Shown: positions 1-9,249 of the stretch, piece by piece
Layout of the letters: each line of letters begins with the position of its first letter
Numbering within the stretch: the first letter of the stretch is position 1
NCBI GenBank assembly: GCA_036010905.1
Contig: DASCMH010000052.1
Coordinates: 79,750-143,749, forward strand
Source: SMWD01 sp002729875
GTDB lineage: Bacteria; Pseudomonadota; Gammaproteobacteria; Steroidobacterales; GCA-2729495
Direction of reading: 5' to 3'
Length of the DNA stretch: 64,000 nt
Notes under the pieces: model-generated
The model's input: the letters and a program-made list of their open reading frames with translations, nothing else
What the model was told of the DNA's origin: nothing
Database searches by the model: none
Made by a program: the position numbers and the translations under genes

Positions 1-178
1 GAGTGGCGGACGAACCAATACATTTCCCAAAGGCCTGCGGATCTTTGGCTGGATCAATGTCCTGCCCGGCATCATAACTCTGATCATGCCGGTTTTTGGC
101 TTTGCCTATATTCAGTTGCTGCCCCTGTGGATGTTGTGGCTCGGTTTGCAAGTCCGAAAACTGGACATCTCCGGTTAA
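1..178 (+). CDS. C-terminal end of an integral membrane protein (partial)
   Basis: An open frame enters from the left edge and stops with TAA at 176-178, giving the last 58 residues. The visible part contains two hydrophobic stretches, roughly residues 15-33 and 37-50 of the fragment, separated by a short turn, and a short charged tail (VRKLDISG). This is the pattern of the end of a small polytopic inner-membrane protein. No family can be named from the fragment. It reads in the same direction as the amine oxidase that follows 68 bp later, so the two may be co-transcribed. The frame is convincing because it continues without a stop from the window edge and has strongly membrane-like composition. 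Confidence 0.55.
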   Translation, partial: SGGRTNTFPKGLRIFGWINVLPGIITLIMPVFGFAYIQLLPLWMLWLGLQVRKLDISG

Positions 179-246
179 ATAAACACGACGCCAAACAACC
201 CGTCACCAACCATATTGACGACCATCGTTAACCACCTGGAGACCGC

Positions 247-1719
247 ATGGGCCACCCAGAAAAATCTTCGCAAGACTCGGCTCTGACCCGTCGGACGCTC
301 ATCCGTGGCTTTGGTGCCGCATCAATTGCAGCTGCCACACCGCGATTATTACGCGCACAGAACAAATCAGATGTGCTGGTTATCGGCGCCGGCCTGTCCG
401 GACTTGGCGCAGCCCTGTTACTGCAGGAGGCCGGCATTAACGTACAGGTTATCGAAGCACGCAACCGCATCGGTGGCCGGGTTGAATCATTGCGGAATAT
501 TCCCGGCAACCCGGAAGCCGGTGGCACGGCATTTGGCCCCGGTTATGCCCGGCTTGTCGATGCCGCCAATACACATGGCACAGAACTGATCGACATCACA
601 CCGATCACACCCTTCTTCTTTGACCGGCAACTTATCCTCGACAATGAGTTCATTTCCGGGCAAGACTGGCCGACCCATGCACTCAACCCATTTCCTGAGT
701 CCGCCAAAAATTTCATGCCCTGGATGTATCTGCCGGTCTTGCTTGGCAGTAACAACCCTCTCAAGACATCTGACGCATGGCTGGCTCCCGGGCATGCCGA
801 CCTGGATGTGTCGCTGCACGAGTACCTGCGAAACATGGGTCAAACCGATGAAACCATTCAGATCGCCTATAACACAAACCCGGCGTGGGGTAACTCGGCA
901 CATGACGTATCGACACTGATGGTTCTGTCGGCTTATTTCTTCTCCGACATGCAACGCCAGTTGGCTGCCGGTGGCAAAATCATGGGTTATACCGCCAGGG
1001 GCGGCAACCAGGCCATTCCTGAAGCCATGGCCGGAGCCCTGAAGAATGAGGTCCGGCTGAACCAGCAGGTCACCGGCATCCGCTCAACTTCCGGCGGCAC
1101 CGAGGTGTATTGTGCAAATGGCACCGTTTACCGCGCGGATCGAGTCATTTGTTCGGTACCTTGTTCCGTACTCAAGCGTATCCGTATCGACCCAATGCTC
1201 AGGGGCGCACAGGCACTGGCGGTCAATACACTCGAATCGCAACTGATTAACCAGGTGCATATGATTGCTAAAAAGCCGTTCTGGGAAATTGATGGCCTGA
1301 CCCCGAACATGTTTACCAACAGCCTGTGCGGCATGGTCGTGGCCGAGCACAAGGGCAACAGTCCGGCTGACATTACCAGCCTGACGGCCTGGGTTCGCGG
1401 TAACAATGCAGCATGGATGGATCAGATCGATCAACAGGATGCAATCGCAGCAGTTGTCGCTGATATTGAACGACTGCGCCCGGCAGCCAAGGGTCAACTG
1501 GAAGTGGCCGCATACAAGTCATGGTATCGGGATCCTTTTGCATCAGGCGATTGGGCTGTATGGCAACCGGGACAAATTACGAAATTTGCCCACCAAATAG
1601 CGGCATCCCACGAGCGTATTCATTTCTGCGGTGAACACACAGCCGTATCAAATCGCGGCATGGAAGGCGCACTTGAATCAGGCGAACGCGTTGCGCTTGA
1701 AGTACTCAATACGATCTGA
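247..1719 (+). CDS. Tat-exported flavin-containing amine oxidase
   Basis: Predicted FAD-dependent oxidase or dehydrogenase of the monoamine-oxidase/phytoene-desaturase fold. The N-terminus has a twin-arginine motif (TRRTLIRG, residues 14-21) followed by an Ala-rich hydrophobic stretch ending near ATPRLLRA, so the folded flavoprotein should be exported to the periplasm. The dinucleotide-binding motif GAGLSGLGAA lies just after (about residues 46-56), followed by EARNRIGGR, the classical second FAD motif. The C-terminus has the FAD-closing motif FCGEHT with EGALESGERVA. The length of 490 residues is usual for the family. A GGAG element lies five bases before the ATG. The substrate is unknown: an amine, a carotenoid-like polyene or another amino compound are all possible. 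Confidence 0.85.
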   Translation: MGHPEKSSQDSALTRRTLIRGFGAASIAAATPRLLRAQNKSDVLVIGAGLSGLGAALLLQEAGINVQVIEARNRIGGRVESLRNIPGNPEAGGTAFGPGYARLVDAANTHGTELIDITPITPFFFDRQLILDNEFISGQDWPTHALNPFPESAKNFMPWMYLPVLLGSNNPLKTSDAWLAPGHADLDVSLHEYLRNMGQTDETIQIAYNTNPAWGNSAHDVSTLMVLSAYFFSDMQRQLAAGGKIMGYTARGGNQAIPEAMAGALKNEVRLNQQVTGIRSTSGGTEVYCANGTVYRADRVICSVPCSVLKRIRIDPMLRGAQALAVNTLESQLINQVHMIAKKPFWEIDGLTPNMFTNSLCGMVVAEHKGNSPADITSLTAWVRGNNAAWMDQIDQQDAIAAVVADIERLRPAAKGQLEVAAYKSWYRDPFASGDWAVWQPGQITKFAHQIAASHERIHFCGEHTAVSNRGMEGALESGERVALEVLNTI

Positions 1720-1866
1720 TTCAGCTGGCCTCCGGCATTCCTGGATAGCCACAACGGGCAACAATCAATGTGCAGACTGGACTAAGCGCGGATAAATCGG
1801 CAAGCTTGTGCGCCCAAATGAGCGTGCGCCCTCAATAAACTTACTGTATCCGGAGCCAGCACCGCT

Positions 1867-3150
1867 ATGAGTACCCTGATCAAACCTTTCCGTGGCCTGC
1901 GGCCGATTCCTGAGCGAGCTATAGACGTCGCGGCTCCCCCTTACGATGTACTAAACACTGCCGAAGCCAGGGAACGCGCCAAGGACCAACCGCTCAGTTT
2001 CCTGCATATCTCAAAGCCGGAAATCGACCTGCCGGACACAACCGACCCGTATGCACCGGAGGTATATGCGAAAGGCGCCGAGAATCTGGCCAAACTTATC
2101 GCCGACGGCGTACTAATCCGCGATCCCGAACCGTGTTACTACGCATACCGGTTACGTATGGACGACCATGTGCAAACCGGTCTTGTTTGCGCCGGCAGTG
2201 TCGCTGACTATGCCAGCAACCGAATTCGCAAACACGAATTGACCCGCCCGCAGAAAGAAGATGACCGCGTTCGTCAGATCACGGCACTGAATGCGCAAAC
2301 CGGCCCGGTGCTGCTGACTTATCGCGCATCTGAAACCGTCAAAACAATGCTGAACAAAGCAACCAAAGGTACCCCGATATATGATCTGGTCGCCGATGAC
2401 GGCATCTCCCACACCATCTGGCTGATCGATAATCCTGAGCAGATCACACAATTAACCGCATTATTTGACAGTATGGATGCGCTATACATTGCTGATGGTC
2501 ATCACCGATCTGCCGCAGCAGAACGTGTTGCAACTGCGCGCAATACGAAACGAAATCAAACTGCCATGGCACCCGATCAAGAAAACGATCATAACTATTT
2601 CCTGTGTGTTGCATTCCCGCATGATGAAACACAGATCCTCGATTACAACCGGGTGGTCAAGGACCTGAACGGGTCAAGTATCAACGAGTTGCTTGCGCAA
2701 ATCAGAGAATCATTCACCGTAACGCCGAGTGATTCAACAGCAAAACCGGAACGCCCGACCCAGTTTGGCATGTATGCCGATGGACGCTGGTACCGACTCG
2801 ATATTCACCCAACCCTGATTCCCGCCGATGACCCCGTTGCAAGTCTGGATATTTCTTTATTACAGAATAACCTGCTGGCGCCGTTGCTCGGCATCGATGA
2901 CCCACGTACCGACAACCGTATTGATTTTATAGGTGGTGTCCGCGGCCTGGCCGAACTTGAACGCCGCGTCGATAACGGTGAAATGCAAATTGCATTCGCT
3001 CTATACCCGACGCGCATGGAAGCACTGATGGCCGTTGCCGATGCCAACGAGGTCATGCCACCCAAGTCGACATGGTTCGAACCAAAGCTGGCGGACGGAC
3101 TGGTTTCACACCTGATCGATGACCAGGCAATAGCAGACGTTAATCCTTAA
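1867..3150 (+). CDS. DUF1015 family protein
   Basis: Recognised as a DUF1015 family protein from the N-terminal block KPFRGLRP followed by AAPPYDVLNT, and from the central ADGHHRSAAAERV motif. Both are hallmarks of this widespread cytoplasmic family of unknown biochemical role. The length of 427 residues is normal. There is no signal peptide or membrane segment. The conserved HH pair in the ADGHHR block suggests a catalytic or nucleotide-binding site, but no reaction should be claimed. It stands alone between the amine oxidase and a convergent NTF2-like gene. A CGGAG element lies eleven bases upstream of the ATG. Confidence 0.85.
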   Translation: MSTLIKPFRGLRPIPERAIDVAAPPYDVLNTAEARERAKDQPLSFLHISKPEIDLPDTTDPYAPEVYAKGAENLAKLIADGVLIRDPEPCYYAYRLRMDDHVQTGLVCAGSVADYASNRIRKHELTRPQKEDDRVRQITALNAQTGPVLLTYRASETVKTMLNKATKGTPIYDLVADDGISHTIWLIDNPEQITQLTALFDSMDALYIADGHHRSAAAERVATARNTKRNQTAMAPDQENDHNYFLCVAFPHDETQILDYNRVVKDLNGSSINELLAQIRESFTVTPSDSTAKPERPTQFGMYADGRWYRLDIHPTLIPADDPVASLDISLLQNNLLAPLLGIDDPRTDNRIDFIGGVRGLAELERRVDNGEMQIAFALYPTRMEALMAVADANEVMPPKSTWFEPKLADGLVSHLIDDQAIADVNP

Positions 3151-3183
3151 GTTACAGGAACGGCATCTGGCTTGCGGTCTGAC

Positions 3184-3693
3184 TTAAGCTTTACCTGCTT
3201 TGTCCTTGCGCGCCAAAGCCGCACGATTAAAAGACTCAAATTCCGGTAACACATTCATCTCATACAGCTTGTGCATATACAGAACGGGGGACATCGGACC
3301 CTCCGCATAAGCACAAAATCTCCAGCCTTCAGGCTTCTTCCTGAACACCGCCATGACCCGGGCATCGCCCCCGGTCGCTTTCATCGGCCCACGTATCTTC
3401 ATGTCATGACGTACCCAGCAAGCACAGATCGCTACATCGGGCGTGAGCCGTTTTACATGAAAATCGCGGTAGCTCATCATGATCGACTCAAGGGCACTCT
3501 GATCCGGATTCGGAACCCAGTAACGCTCAACCGCATCCCAGCCAAATTTCCAGTCATCCTGCTCTTCAGCCAGATAGAACGGATCGGGATCATCCTCATC
3601 CCACAGCTCCTTAAGCCGTGCCAACTCCTGTGAATTCCAGATGACCTCATAGTCATGAAATAACTGTTCAATTTCCTGCTGTAAATCCGACAT
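3184..3693 (-). CDS. NTF2-like (SnoaL/DUF4440-type) protein, cytoplasmic
   Basis: Small alpha+beta protein with the pattern of the NTF2-like/SnoaL superfamily: an N-terminal helix (IEQLFHDYEVIWNSQELARL), a W-D pair (LWDEDDPDPFYL), and late strands (ARVMAVFRKKPEGWRFCAYAEG). Members of the superfamily are ligand-binding proteins, small isomerases or dehydratases; no specific activity can be assigned. I start it at the ATG at 3693 because CCGAGGAACC gives a good ribosome-binding site; an in-frame TTG lies 27 bases upstream. The protein at 53604-54167 is a clear paralogue, sharing the tail pattern RVMAVFR..GW/QW..AY.E.PMSP, but that copy has a signal peptide and this one does not. Confidence 0.75.
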   Translation of the reverse strand: MSDLQQEIEQLFHDYEVIWNSQELARLKELWDEDDPDPFYLAEEQDDWKFGWDAVERYWVPNPDQSALESIMMSYRDFHVKRLTPDVAICACWVRHDMKIRGPMKATGGDARVMAVFRKKPEGWRFCAYAEGPMSPVLYMHKLYEMNVLPEFESFNRAALARKDKAGKA

Positions 3694-3768
3694 TTCATGG
3701 TTCCTCGGGCGGTGGCTCAAGCATCTGAACTAGAATATAGTCCAGAATCGCAATAGGAGTATGCAGAA

Positions 3769-4206
3769 ATGATCCTGGGCTTCCATCACGCGGCAATCTC
3801 GACACCGGATCTCGATCGTAGCATCAGTTTTTATAAAGACGTAGTAGGCTGTGAAGAAGCCTGGTCATTCGAATGGCCGGTCGGCACACCGGCAGCCGAT
3901 GAGATGACTGGCCTGACAAATTCTGCCGCCCGTGCCGTCATGCTGAAACTTGGCGAAACCTACCTTGAGGTTTTCGCCTTCAGTTCACCCGCACCGCAGC
4001 AACGCACATCGACAAGACCCGTTTGTGATCATGGCATCACACATATCTGTCTGCTGGTTGAGAACCTGCACAGCGAATATGAGCGAATGAGATCTGCCGG
4101 AATGCCGTTCCTGAGCCCGCCGCTGACACAAGACACGGGTTATGTTGTTTACGGCCGCGACCCGGACGGCAACGTTGTGGAACTAATAGAATTTACTGAT
4201 ACTTAG
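3769..4206 (+). CDS. VOC-family (glyoxalase/dioxygenase fold) protein
   Basis: Two-module vicinal-oxygen-chelate protein. The first module starts FHHAAISTPDLDRSISFYKDVVG, with the metal-binding His near residue 6. The second begins HGITHICLLVENL, and the sequence ends GRDPDGNVVELIEF, where the last E is the usual C-terminal metal ligand. The protein could be a lactoylglutathione-lyase-like enzyme, an epimerase or a ring-cleavage-type enzyme; the sequence does not decide. It diverges from the NTF2-like gene with 75 bp between starts, and AGGAG lies nine bases before its ATG. Its stop is only seven bases from the convergent stop of the molybdoenzyme beta subunit. Confidence 0.8.
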   Translation: MILGFHHAAISTPDLDRSISFYKDVVGCEEAWSFEWPVGTPAADEMTGLTNSAARAVMLKLGETYLEVFAFSSPAPQQRTSTRPVCDHGITHICLLVENLHSEYERMRSAGMPFLSPPLTQDTGYVVYGRDPDGNVVELIEFTDT

Positions 4207-4213
4207 TCTTGAA

Positions 4214-5239
4214 TCAGCCCAACAATGGCCGATGATCGAGCCCCTCGCCAACAACCTTAACATCCTTGATGTTGAACAATGACTTCCAATCACGTGCGAT
4301 CAACAGATCCATGAGTTCTGAAGTCTTGCCTTCCTTCTTTCGCTCCATCTCCTGCATGATCGTGATCAGGGCCTGATCCACCTCGGAACCAAACAGGTAT
4401 CGCAGGTACTCGGTAGGAATCCGTGGTTCATCGGAGAACCTGCCTTCTGCGTCGAAGGCAGGCGGCAGCACCGGCGGCACATAAAACACATTCGGTTCAG
4501 TGCCAAATTCAGGGTGCAAAGGTAAAGCGACCTTCCACTTGTTTACGAGCTTATGGATTGGTCCATCCTGATCTTCAAGATAGCCGACGAAGCGCAACCG
4601 GCCCGGACACTGACGCGCACAGGCCGGAGCCACACCCTGCTCGACACGTGGGAAACAGAAAATGCATTTTTGTGATTTGTTTATGATGTGATTGAAGTAA
4701 ATCTTGTCATAAGGACAAGCCTGATTGCAGAGACGTATGCCCTGACATTTGTCCTGATCGACAAGAACAATACCATCTTCCTCACGTTTATAGATTGCGC
4801 GTACCGGGCAAGCCTCGAGACACGCCGGCTTGGTACAGTGATTGCAAAGTCGCGGCAGATAGAAATGATAGTTATTCGGATAGTCGCCCGAACTCGTATC
4901 TTCATCCCAGTTCGCACCGTATGTCATCGGCTCTTTTTGCACCAGTCTGTCGGCAGTGCCCTGAAAATAGACTTCATCGAAGTTCAGCGGTTGCTCGCCA
5001 CCGAAATCCCCATCCGGATGCAATCCGCCTAACTGCAATGCGCCATCCTTCCATCCGGATCTCTTACCCTTTTCTTCCCATTCCTTTGGATAGCCCCGAC
5101 CCGGTTTTGTTTCAACATTATTCCACAGCATTCGCTCCTGACCTTGCTCGTCGGTCCACAGCGATTTACATGCCGTCGTGCATGTCTGGCAACCGATACA
5201 CTTGTTCAGATCGATAACCATAGAGACCTGCATACCCAT
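4214..5239 (-). CDS. Type II DMSO-reductase-family beta subunit (four Fe-S clusters)
   Basis: Electron-transfer subunit of a complex iron-sulfur molybdoenzyme, of the nitrate reductase/ethylbenzene dehydrogenase/steroid C25 dehydrogenase type. Fifteen cysteines fall in the classical four groups: C14, C17, C20, C24; C132, C135, C140, C144; C165, C171, C175; C192, C195, C207, C211. In the third group the second position is Ile (CQGIRLC), which predicts one [3Fe-4S] and three [4Fe-4S] clusters, as in NarH-like subunits. There is no signal peptide, as expected if it travels through Tat together with the alpha subunit. It lies 45 bp downstream of the alpha gene and is surely co-transcribed. AGGA precedes the ATG. 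No gamma or chaperone gene follows; the next gene is convergent. Confidence 0.88.
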   Translation of the reverse strand: MGMQVSMVIDLNKCIGCQTCTTACKSLWTDEQGQERMLWNNVETKPGRGYPKEWEEKGKRSGWKDGALQLGGLHPDGDFGGEQPLNFDEVYFQGTADRLVQKEPMTYGANWDEDTSSGDYPNNYHFYLPRLCNHCTKPACLEACPVRAIYKREEDGIVLVDQDKCQGIRLCNQACPYDKIYFNHIINKSQKCIFCFPRVEQGVAPACARQCPGRLRFVGYLEDQDGPIHKLVNKWKVALPLHPEFGTEPNVFYVPPVLPPAFDAEGRFSDEPRIPTEYLRYLFGSEVDQALITIMQEMERKKEGKTSELMDLLIARDWKSLFNIKDVKVVGEGLDHRPLLG

Positions 5240-5284
5240 ATTTCCTACTCCCGCAACTTTTTCAGAGTTGTTGTGCTATATTTT

Positions 5285-8077
5285 TCAAGTGACGGTTATT
5301 TTTTCAAATTCAACAGTGTAATCATGATATATCTGATTCGGCACCTTATCGGGTGTCGCATGGTGAATTTGGCCATAGCCGCCGGCAATACTTGTTGGCT
5401 TGATCAGTCCTGCTGTCGGAATCACAGAACTGAAGTTCTCCTGCCCCTCAAACAGCATTGGATCCCAACCGTGATACATAAATAAAGTTTTTGGTTGCAA
5501 CGCCGAGCTGACATGTGCCTGCACGATAAAAGAGCCAAAGGAATTGAACACACGAATCATGTCACCGTCCTCGACGCCACGTGAGGCGGCATCATCCGGA
5601 TTAACGTACACATCCGGCTGACCGCGTTGCAGAGACAGCAACAGCGCATCATCACGAAACATACTGTGAATACCGTGCCGCGCATGGCCCATGACCAAAC
5701 GCAATTCGTAACCCTCTATGCTGATCGGTACTTTGTAAGAAGGCAAAGCCTCACCTTCCTGCAGGAACCACTCGTGATCAATATAAAACTGCTGACGCCC
5801 CGTCATCGTATCGTACGGTTTTTTCTCCTTGACTTTCTCCAGGATGTAATAGTTGTAGTTAGAATTTTTCCCAAACTGCACATCATCTGAATCATCCGAA
5901 CTAATCATTCCCTTGTTCTGCAGGTTTGCATAATTTTTGACCTGCGAGATACCAAAGGAGTGGGCAATAATATAATCGACCGCATCGCGAGTCCGTTCAA
6001 TCGTCTTTGTGGTACCGTCATCCTGAACCAGTGTCGTATACATCGCGTGCAGCTTGGTGTAATCCCATTCGACCGGCTGCCCGAATGCCTTGCCCTTGAC
6101 GGGTGCTATACCCCGCGCCTTGGCGCGTTCACTGATAGCCCGCGACAGACGGGTAAATATACTCCAGTCATCCATTGATTCGCCGAGCGGTTTGACGGCC
6201 TCACCAATAACCTGCACATAGGGTGTGCGGCCTTCCATCGTAAAATCTTCACGTTCGTAATGACCGGCAACCGGCAACACATAGTCGGCATACATAGCCG
6301 TGACGCTCATATGCGGTGTCATGGTGACAATAGAATCCAGTTTCTCAAAGACCTCTTTACGCCAGCCGTTCTTGCCGGTAGCGCGCCAGTTACCCGGATT
6401 GTGGCCCGCCATGATTGCCATCTTCCAGGGGGTCTTGGAAAAATCAGGAATCCAGCGTTTATCCACTGCATCCGAATGATACTTGGCAATATGGTCAGCT
6501 ACCTGATCGCCGTAAACCTCGCGATTCATCTCCTCGCCATCGTTGTATACGTAATCCCATAATGAAATTGCCGCCACATTCAACCGCGGGCCGAGGCCGT
6601 TAAAGGCAAATTTCATCAGGCCGTCACCGTTTGCCAACTGCGTCGTCTGAACCCCCCCACCGGCACGACCGGTGTTGCCGGTCAGCGCACACATAAGCAA
6701 CCAGGTCCGCACCAACTGATCGCCATGCAGCCACTTGTTGGCACGATAACCGGCAAAAATCATCCCGGGTTTAGCGCTCGCAAAGGTCCTGGCAACTTCC
6801 CTGATAACATCCGGATGTATGCCGGTTGTTTGCTGCACACGTTCCGGCGCATACGCTTCAAGGTGCTGCCTGGTCAACTCAAACACCGTGGTGACCTCGA
6901 CCGGGCCGTTCACCGTGTCGACCGTCCAGTTACCCTGCAAGGCCGGCCTGAGCGAACCAAGTTCCAGTGAATTGCCGTTGTCCGGCGCCGGGCCCATCCA
7001 CGCGGGAGCGCCGCGTCCGGTTGCCGGTACCGGTGCCAGCGTATCTTTGTTCTCATCCCAGAAGTAAAAAGAGCTGTCGCCACCCGGCTGCCCGTCAATA
7101 TCAGTCTTGCGCAGAAACCGGCGATTGTCGGTGCGCACAAGAAACGGCAGGTCCGTCTGCTCGCGAACGTAATCCCACTCAATCTCACCGTCATCCATGA
7201 TGACCTGTGCCATGGCCAAAGCCAGCGCCGCATCACTGCCTGGTTTAGGGTTTAACCATTTCGATGAGTGCATGGCCGATGCATTAAAGTCTGGTGTAAT
7301 CGTAACGACCTCAGTGCCGTTATAGAGAGCTTCCCAGAAGAAATGTGCATCCGGAATACGGGTTGCAGCCGGATTACAAACCCAGATCAGGCAAACCTTG
7401 GATTTGAACACGGCAGCCATATTGTCGCCAGGCAATGCATAGCCGGTCGTCTGGTAGGCCCCGACCGGAAGATCACCGACACCCGCAAAGGTTTCCGGTA
7501 CGACGATACCGGTCTGGTTTGCGAAGCGAAACAGCGACCCGAACGAGGCACGCTTCAGGATCAGCGCAGTACCCATCGCCAGCGTAATAGAATCCGGGCC
7601 ATGCTTGACGGCATTATCAATAAACTTGTCGGCAATCTCGTCTGCCGCCTGATCCCAGGAAATACGTTCCCATTGACCCGCACCGCGCTCCCCAACCCGC
7701 TTCATCGGATACAGCACACGCTGTTTGCCATACATATACTTCGAAGCACGATTACCTTTCTGACAGCCGCGCGGACCGTAATCCGGAGTGTCCTCACCGG
7801 AACGACCATATTCACCCTGTTGTTCTTCACGCCAGACAATGCTGTCCTTGACGTAAATGTTAAAAGCACAATGGCCGGTACAGTTGATACCGCGGCTGCC
7901 ATGTACCACCTTGTCCCAGGTCCACTTCTCGCGCATCAGGTCTTCCCATGCGTCGTAAGCCTGCCCAGAGTCATCCTGTGCCGATGCTGATTCAATACCA
8001 AACTTTAACGACAACGACGCCGCAAGCGCACCGCTGCCTGAAAGAAATTGCCGCCTGTCGGTAATCATCTGACCCAT
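5285..8077 (-). CDS. Type II DMSO-reductase-family molybdopterin catalytic subunit, Tat-exported
   Basis: Large molybdenum bis-MGD oxidoreductase of 930 residues. A twin-arginine signal (DRRQFLSGSG, RR at 8-9) predicts periplasmic location. The [4Fe-4S] FS0 region has C66, C70 and C105 with the family's CX3CX34C spacing. The likely fourth ligand H59 is six residues before C66, not three as in NarG. An Asp in GDLPVG (about D202) sits where NarG-like enzymes place the Mo-ligating Asp. Known type II members oxidise ethylbenzene, steroids, dimethyl sulfide or cymene, or reduce nitrate, chlorate or selenate. The environment (many organic-compound oxidoreductases) favours a hydroxylating dehydrogenase, but this is inference. 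I use the ATG at 8077, with GGAG seven bases upstream, rather than the TTG just before it. Confidence 0.88.
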   Translation of the reverse strand: MGQMITDRRQFLSGSGALAASLSLKFGIESASAQDDSGQAYDAWEDLMREKWTWDKVVHGSRGINCTGHCAFNIYVKDSIVWREEQQGEYGRSGEDTPDYGPRGCQKGNRASKYMYGKQRVLYPMKRVGERGAGQWERISWDQAADEIADKFIDNAVKHGPDSITLAMGTALILKRASFGSLFRFANQTGIVVPETFAGVGDLPVGAYQTTGYALPGDNMAAVFKSKVCLIWVCNPAATRIPDAHFFWEALYNGTEVVTITPDFNASAMHSSKWLNPKPGSDAALALAMAQVIMDDGEIEWDYVREQTDLPFLVRTDNRRFLRKTDIDGQPGGDSSFYFWDENKDTLAPVPATGRGAPAWMGPAPDNGNSLELGSLRPALQGNWTVDTVNGPVEVTTVFELTRQHLEAYAPERVQQTTGIHPDVIREVARTFASAKPGMIFAGYRANKWLHGDQLVRTWLLMCALTGNTGRAGGGVQTTQLANGDGLMKFAFNGLGPRLNVAAISLWDYVYNDGEEMNREVYGDQVADHIAKYHSDAVDKRWIPDFSKTPWKMAIMAGHNPGNWRATGKNGWRKEVFEKLDSIVTMTPHMSVTAMYADYVLPVAGHYEREDFTMEGRTPYVQVIGEAVKPLGESMDDWSIFTRLSRAISERAKARGIAPVKGKAFGQPVEWDYTKLHAMYTTLVQDDGTTKTIERTRDAVDYIIAHSFGISQVKNYANLQNKGMISSDDSDDVQFGKNSNYNYYILEKVKEKKPYDTMTGRQQFYIDHEWFLQEGEALPSYKVPISIEGYELRLVMGHARHGIHSMFRDDALLLSLQRGQPDVYVNPDDAASRGVEDGDMIRVFNSFGSFIVQAHVSSALQPKTLFMYHGWDPMLFEGQENFSSVIPTAGLIKPTSIAGGYGQIHHATPDKVPNQIYHDYTVEFEKITVT

Positions 8078-8175
8078 CAAATGTCTCCGTCTGTCGTGAA
8101 AACCGGCCAGCGCCGGATCAACATACTCCTGCAGCTGTCAAGCCTAGCAAAAAAGCGGATTCTGTTGTTGACCTA

Positions 8176-9249
8176 TCACAACAGCCCGGCTTTAATGAGT
8201 CTTTCGATGTTCTCTTCCTGACGGTGCCGGAAAATATCCCGATTGGGCGGCTCAACGACCTCACCCTCCTCGAGCAAAAAGTTTGCGCGGTGAAAATCTG
8301 CCTGGGCATAGCTCTCAGCAAACAATCCATAGGCCTGGCGGGACAGGATATTCGCCATGCCAAGCCGCCGCCGGGTCCGCCGCAATCCCTCAATATCGAG
8401 CACGGCGTTGGCTGACATGCTTTCACCGCCCTGCCCGGCCTCAGCCAATATCTTGCCGTGCATGTCGACAATTTTCGACATTGCGCTGCAGGTGTAGGCC
8501 GGGATGGGAATATTGTCGATACTGGCAGAATTTGCCGAAACGACATATGCCATGTTCTCGACCGCCCGCGCACGTCGGGCAATTTCCTTGACCGTCGGCT
8601 GCGGGCTACCGGGCTCGCTGGTCGGGTGAATAATCACCTCGGCTCCACGCATAACGTGCATTCGTGAGTACTCCGGGTACAGAATTTCTTCCGATGCAAT
8701 CGTTGCCAGATTACCAATCTCGGTCCTGGCAACCGGAAACACGCCATCAAGGCCGTAGAGGTCCAGATACTTGTCCCAGACATCATGCGGGGTCGATTCA
8801 AAAGTCGACGTCAACCGTCTGTAGCGCAGGATCACATCCCCGGAAGGTCCGATAATAAAACTAACCTGAAAATACAGTTGCGGAAAGTTAGGGTCGACCT
8901 CGTAGACATTGCCTGCCAGGTAAACATTGTTATCCTGCGCGATCTTGCCCAGCGCCTCGTATTCAGGGCCGTCATAAGCAAAACAGGCCTTTTCGCGCCA
9001 CTCAGCCGGTGATTCCTTCATGGGAAACCCCGTCACGGCGTACTCTGGCAACGTCACCAGGCGGCACGGCACCCCATAAAAGAAATGCATGAAATTGACG
9101 ACTGTGCTGGTAAAACCGCCAATTTTCTCAATAGTACCGGCGATACGTTCCCGCGCCTCACCGACATCTGCAATCAGGTTGACCCCATTACAGGCCAGCT
9201 GCAAAGCACAGGCGATGTACTCAGGTACCTCCTCTTTATGATCCGACAT
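8176..9249 (-). CDS. Nitrilase/amidase-superfamily protein with substituted catalytic triad
   Basis: Has the carbon-nitrogen hydrolase fold across about 300 residues. The Glu motif LVTLPEYAVTGFP is intact (E69). The region that normally carries the catalytic Lys reads RYRRLTST, with Arg at R145. The nucleophile elbow, normally Cys six residues before the PE of FPE, reads SEEILYPE with Ser at S186. The triad is therefore E-R-S instead of E-K-C. Either the protein has lost amidase chemistry or belongs to a divergent subfamily. There is no signal peptide. It is the first gene of the minus-strand run with the molybdoenzyme subunits, 98 bp upstream of alpha, so a role with that enzyme or its substrate is plausible but unproven. 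Confidence 0.75.
   Translation of the reverse strand: MSDHKEEVPEYIACALQLACNGVNLIADVGEARERIAGTIEKIGGFTSTVVNFMHFFYGVPCRLVTLPEYAVTGFPMKESPAEWREKACFAYDGPEYEALGKIAQDNNVYLAGNVYEVDPNFPQLYFQVSFIIGPSGDVILRYRRLTSTFESTPHDVWDKYLDLYGLDGVFPVARTEIGNLATIASEEILYPEYSRMHVMRGAEVIIHPTSEPGSPQPTVKEIARRARAVENMAYVVSANSASIDNIPIPAYTCSAMSKIVDMHGKILAEAGQGGESMSANAVLDIEGLRRTRRRLGMANILSRQAYGLFAESYAQADFHRANFLLEEGEVVEPPNRDIFRHRQEENIERLIKAGLL

Noticed and set aside
7268..7990. A 240-codon plus-strand frame inside the molybdoenzyme alpha gene
   Set aside because: It is fully antisense to a strongly recognised gene, has no ribosome-binding site and shows no family pattern.
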